Position numbers and translations under genes: made by a program. From an uncultured Flammeovirgaceae bacterium (lineage in GTDB: Bacteria > Bacteroidota > Bacteroidia > Cytophagales > Cyclobacteriaceae): a DNA stretch of 64,000 nt. Below, piece by piece: positions 61,747-64,000 of the stretch; within the stretch, counting starts at the first letter, position 1; each line of letters starts with the position of its first letter. The notes below the pieces were generated by a model that saw only the letters and a list, made by a program, of their open reading frames with translations, was not told the origin of the DNA and searched no databases. Location: positions 186,001 to 250,000 of the forward strand of contig CAKZYA010000061.1 of assembly GCA_937883755.1 (NCBI GenBank), in the 5' to 3' direction.

Positions 61747-62952
61747 TTATTCCTTGCCAAATTCCCTACTTTTCTGCTGGTTCATTGCCGGAATAATGTA
61801 CTTATTGATAATCCTAAATTCTTGGGTCTCGGTAAGGTAATTGCCTCCAGTGAAAACGACTACGGTGCTCATTTCAGGGATAATAACGATTTTCTGTCCG
61901 CCCCAGCCTCCGGCATAAAATACGTCTAGTGACCTACCTGAATGGGAAAGCTGATTTGTCCACCAGGAGTAGGCGTACCCTTTCCGCCCGGAATCCTCTC
62001 CTGGTATCTTGATACCTGTATTGCCACCGTAGGGGGTAGCGCATTTTTCGATCCATTGCTCAGAAATAATTTGGCTTTCCTTCCAAAGGCCTCTGTTCAG
62101 AAACGTTGCTCCCACCTTGATCATATCCCGGGGGGTGAGTTGTAGACCACCCGCCGCTTCAATCACTCCGTTCTCGAATCGTACCGACCAATCGGCAGAA
62201 TCAACGCCCAGGGGGGCAAAAAGATACTTCTCGGAGAACGCATCAATCGTCATCCCGGTCGCGTGTTTGATAATTTCGCCTAGTACAATCATATTTCCTC
62301 CGAAGTAGGAGAAGCTGGTACTCGGCTTACTCACCAGAGGTTTTTCCAGAATACAGGTGACTGGGTCTTTGCAGGGAGGAAACCATAGGGCAACGATGGG
62401 GTTTTGCTTACTAGCGTAAGGTGCCGTCCATTCGTTACCGTCTAATCCGGAAGTCATGGTAAGCAAGTGCTCAATCGTAATTTCCGATTTACCCCTGGTT
62501 TTGAGGTGTTGATGTTCTGGTAAGTAGTCAAAAATAGACTGATTCACATCTTGGATAAGTCCTTGGTCAACGGCAATACCCACGCAGGCGGAGGTAATGC
62601 TTTTGGTATCTGACATAATACTGTGTGGCATATTCCGGTTCCAATTGACCAGTTCGCCCTGATGCCGGGGCGCATCCCACTGGTAGCGGTGACCCGAAAA
62701 ATACTCTTCCAGCACAAGTTTGCCGTCCTTGTAAATTAGCAGAGAGTGGACTTCTTTATACCGACCCGCTAAAATCCGGTCTAATGCCTTAATAATTGGC
62801 ACAGAATCCATCCGTACTTCATTTAGTGTGCCTACGATAAGCCCATCATCAGTTTGTTCCGGCACCCGGTAGGTATACTGTTCGGCCACATTGTAGGTAC
62901 AGCTAATGGACAGAACCGAGAGAATTGCAACAAGAAAGATGAACCTGAGCAT
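61747..62952 (-). CDS. Class C beta-lactamase-like serine hydrolase, lipoprotein
   Basis: The 401-residue protein has a lipoprotein signal (VLSISC near residue 18). It contains SxxK S114-x-x-K117 in SDTKSIT, a YFGGN motif near 217 and HSGRSLD near the third motif region, as in class C beta-lactamase/esterase-like enzymes. It should be envelope-anchored. It is transcribed away from the hydrogenase operon and stands with the alpha/beta hydrolase gene (three-base gap), probably in one transcript. Confidence 0.85.
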   Translation of the reverse strand: MLRFIFLVAILSVLSISCTYNVAEQYTYRVPEQTDDGLIVGTLNEVRMDSVPIIKALDRILAGRYKEVHSLLIYKDGKLVLEEYFSGHRYQWDAPRHQGELVNWNRNMPHSIMSDTKSITSACVGIAVDQGLIQDVNQSIFDYLPEHQHLKTRGKSEITIEHLLTMTSGLDGNEWTAPYASKQNPIVALWFPPCKDPVTCILEKPLVSKPSTSFSYFGGNMIVLGEIIKHATGMTIDAFSEKYLFAPLGVDSADWSVRFENGVIEAAGGLQLTPRDMIKVGATFLNRGLWKESQIISEQWIEKCATPYGGNTGIKIPGEDSGRKGYAYSWWTNQLSHSGRSLDVFYAGGWGGQKIVIIPEMSTVVVFTGGNYLTETQEFRIINKYIIPAMNQQKSREFGKE

Positions 62953-62955
62953 GGG

Positions 62956-63846
62956 TTACTGGTGATCTAAGTCAAGCCTTTTTATTTCTTCATGCCCAAT
63001 CAATCGCTCCAGTACTTCTTTCACATGCTCAATAATCCACAGATGGCCTACCTTCGGGATGAGGATGAATTCAGAGTTTGGTAGCTGATCGGCAATGTAC
63101 TTCGCCATATTTCCCGCTAGTATATCTTGCTCTGCCTGCCAGACTGCTACTTTGCATTTTATTTGATCAAGAGGGATTGTCCATCGTTTGGGCAGAGTGA
63201 CATCGTAGGCGGATCCGATACCGTTTTGAAGGTACGACTCAGGAAACACCGTCGTGAATACATTTTCTATTTCCTTGCGGCTGGCGATTTGTTTATCGTA
63301 CTCCGATAGTTCCAAATCGCGAATAGCCCGAAATAACCTAGCTGGGTCTTTTCGGGCCAACCGAGCCATTATCCGATTTTGCAGTTTCACCAAAAAGAAC
63401 AGCTTATTGGCCAGTCTCCAGAGTAGTTTGAGAGGAGCGTTTGCCCCCTGTACAGAATCTTTCGTGTACGGTCCAACGCTGCCAAAAACACCCACTGATT
63501 TCAATCGTTCTGGAACCTTCCAGGCACAAGCCAGCGCATAAGGTCCACCGCCCGAGGGTGCGAATAGGTGAAATTTGTCAATACCTAGATGATCAGCTAG
63601 TTCGCTAATATCGTTAGGCCATCGTTCCAGAGCATCTTTTTTGTATTCGGTACGGCCGTAACCGGGGCGGTCGGGCGCAATAATTCGGATGCCAGGCAGA
63701 AAGGGTGAGTCGGGGTACAGTCCCCAGCTGATTCTCGCTCCAGGATTGCCGTGAAATAAGAACACAGGCTCACCCCATGGATCGCCGTACTCGGCATAAC
63801 ACATGGTCTTACCGTCCGATAGCCAAAGGAAGTTTTCGGTTTTCAT
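62956..63846 (-). CDS. Alpha/beta hydrolase
   Basis: I choose the ATG at 63846 (296 residues) over a GTG 18 bases upstream. The fold shows the oxyanion HGNPGARISW near residue 30, APDRPGYGRTE, the nucleophile region APSGGGPYALA (S in A-P-S-G-G, where the first glycine of GxSxG is replaced by A), and a late GHLWIIEH histidine. The substrate is unknown. Its 5' end overlaps the 3' end of the MBL-fold gene by about 38 bases. Confidence 0.85.
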   Translation of the reverse strand: MKTENFLWLSDGKTMCYAEYGDPWGEPVFLFHGNPGARISWGLYPDSPFLPGIRIIAPDRPGYGRTEYKKDALERWPNDISELADHLGIDKFHLFAPSGGGPYALACAWKVPERLKSVGVFGSVGPYTKDSVQGANAPLKLLWRLANKLFFLVKLQNRIMARLARKDPARLFRAIRDLELSEYDKQIASRKEIENVFTTVFPESYLQNGIGSAYDVTLPKRWTIPLDQIKCKVAVWQAEQDILAGNMAKYIADQLPNSEFILIPKVGHLWIIEHVKEVLERLIGHEEIKRLDLDHQ

Positions 63847-64000
63847 GTAATTGGATAGTTTCACCTTGATTCATGATAATGCATTCAATACCTAGTTTTT
63901 CAACTTCTTGTTTAAATAGCTGATCATCAGCTGGATTATAGCACTTACTAAAGAGAGCACCGCAATTGTAATGACACGGAATTACCATTGCTGGCTTAAT
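63809..64000 (-). CDS. MBL-fold hydrolase, C-terminal part at window edge
   Basis: The minus strand reads 63 codons from the edge to the TAA at 63809-63811: PAMVIPCHYNCGALF, then FKQEVEKLGIECIIMNQGETIQ. That is the C-terminus of a UPF0173-type metal-dependent hydrolase (VIPxHYN near the end). The rest lies beyond the window. Confidence 0.7.
   Translation of the reverse strand: MKPAMVIPCHYNCGALFSKCYNPADDQLFKQEVEKLGIECIIMNQGETIQLHENRKLPLAIGR

Overview
The window looks like a chromosomal segment of a Bacteroidota bacterium, most likely a Cytophagales-type marine or soil organism. The signs are a very large secreted protein ending in a type IX secretion (T9SS) sorting domain, many NarL/LuxR-type response regulators paired with HisKA_3 kinases, a 7TM protein + kinase + regulator operon, and generally AT-rich intergenic DNA. 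No rRNA, tRNA, CRISPR array, phage or transposase was seen. Both edges cut genes: a REC-HisKA hybrid at the left and an MBL-fold hydrolase at the right.

Layout. 1-7 kb: signalling genes (edge hybrid kinase, orphan response regulator, a lipoprotein/7TM/kinase/regulator operon). 7-31.4 kb: seven universal stress protein (Usp) genes begin here (six in this stretch, one more at 41.5 kb), mixed with small DUF2267-like and DUF892-like proteins, a degenerate erythromycin-esterase-like protein, a Crp/Fnr regulator, a PAS kinase/regulator pair, a DNA-binding-domain-less cNMP protein and REC protein, a VIT1-type transporter, SDR, E2-like acyltransferase, AI-2E permease, a bactofilin-like membrane protein and three decayed pseudogenes. 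31.5-36.3 kb: the 1567-residue PKD/T9SS protein. 36.4-51 kb: PEP synthase, a small membrane protein, a serine hydrolase, Usp, a P2-type ATPase, a flavin reductase/M20 peptidase/DUF1611 operon, an Mla-type ABC transporter, DUF2267. 51-56.6 kb: methyltransferase, another regulator and a PAS kinase, PepSY-like protein, DUF892. 56.7-61.7 kb: a group 3b-type [NiFe] hydrogenase operon. 61.7-64 kb: serine hydrolase, alpha/beta hydrolase, MBL fragment.

Unifying observation: reading the gaps by eye, I find 22 copies (plus one near match) of the palindrome TGAY-N4-RTCA, an FNR/CRP-family half-site arrangement. All lie between genes or at a gene's stop codon, mostly 50-70 bases before a start codon. They sit in front of the Usp, DUF2267, DUF892, PEP synthase, Ca-type ATPase, Mla, flavin reductase, VIT1, hydrogenase and T9SS genes, and are absent in front of the kinases and regulators. 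This defines a candidate low-oxygen/energy-stress survival regulon packed into one ~48 kb region. Its content resembles the ANR/DNR and mycobacterial DosR dormancy regulons, and the Crp/Fnr protein at 16930-17619 is the obvious local candidate regulator. The assignment of oxygen or redox as the signal is inference; the shared motif is directly visible.
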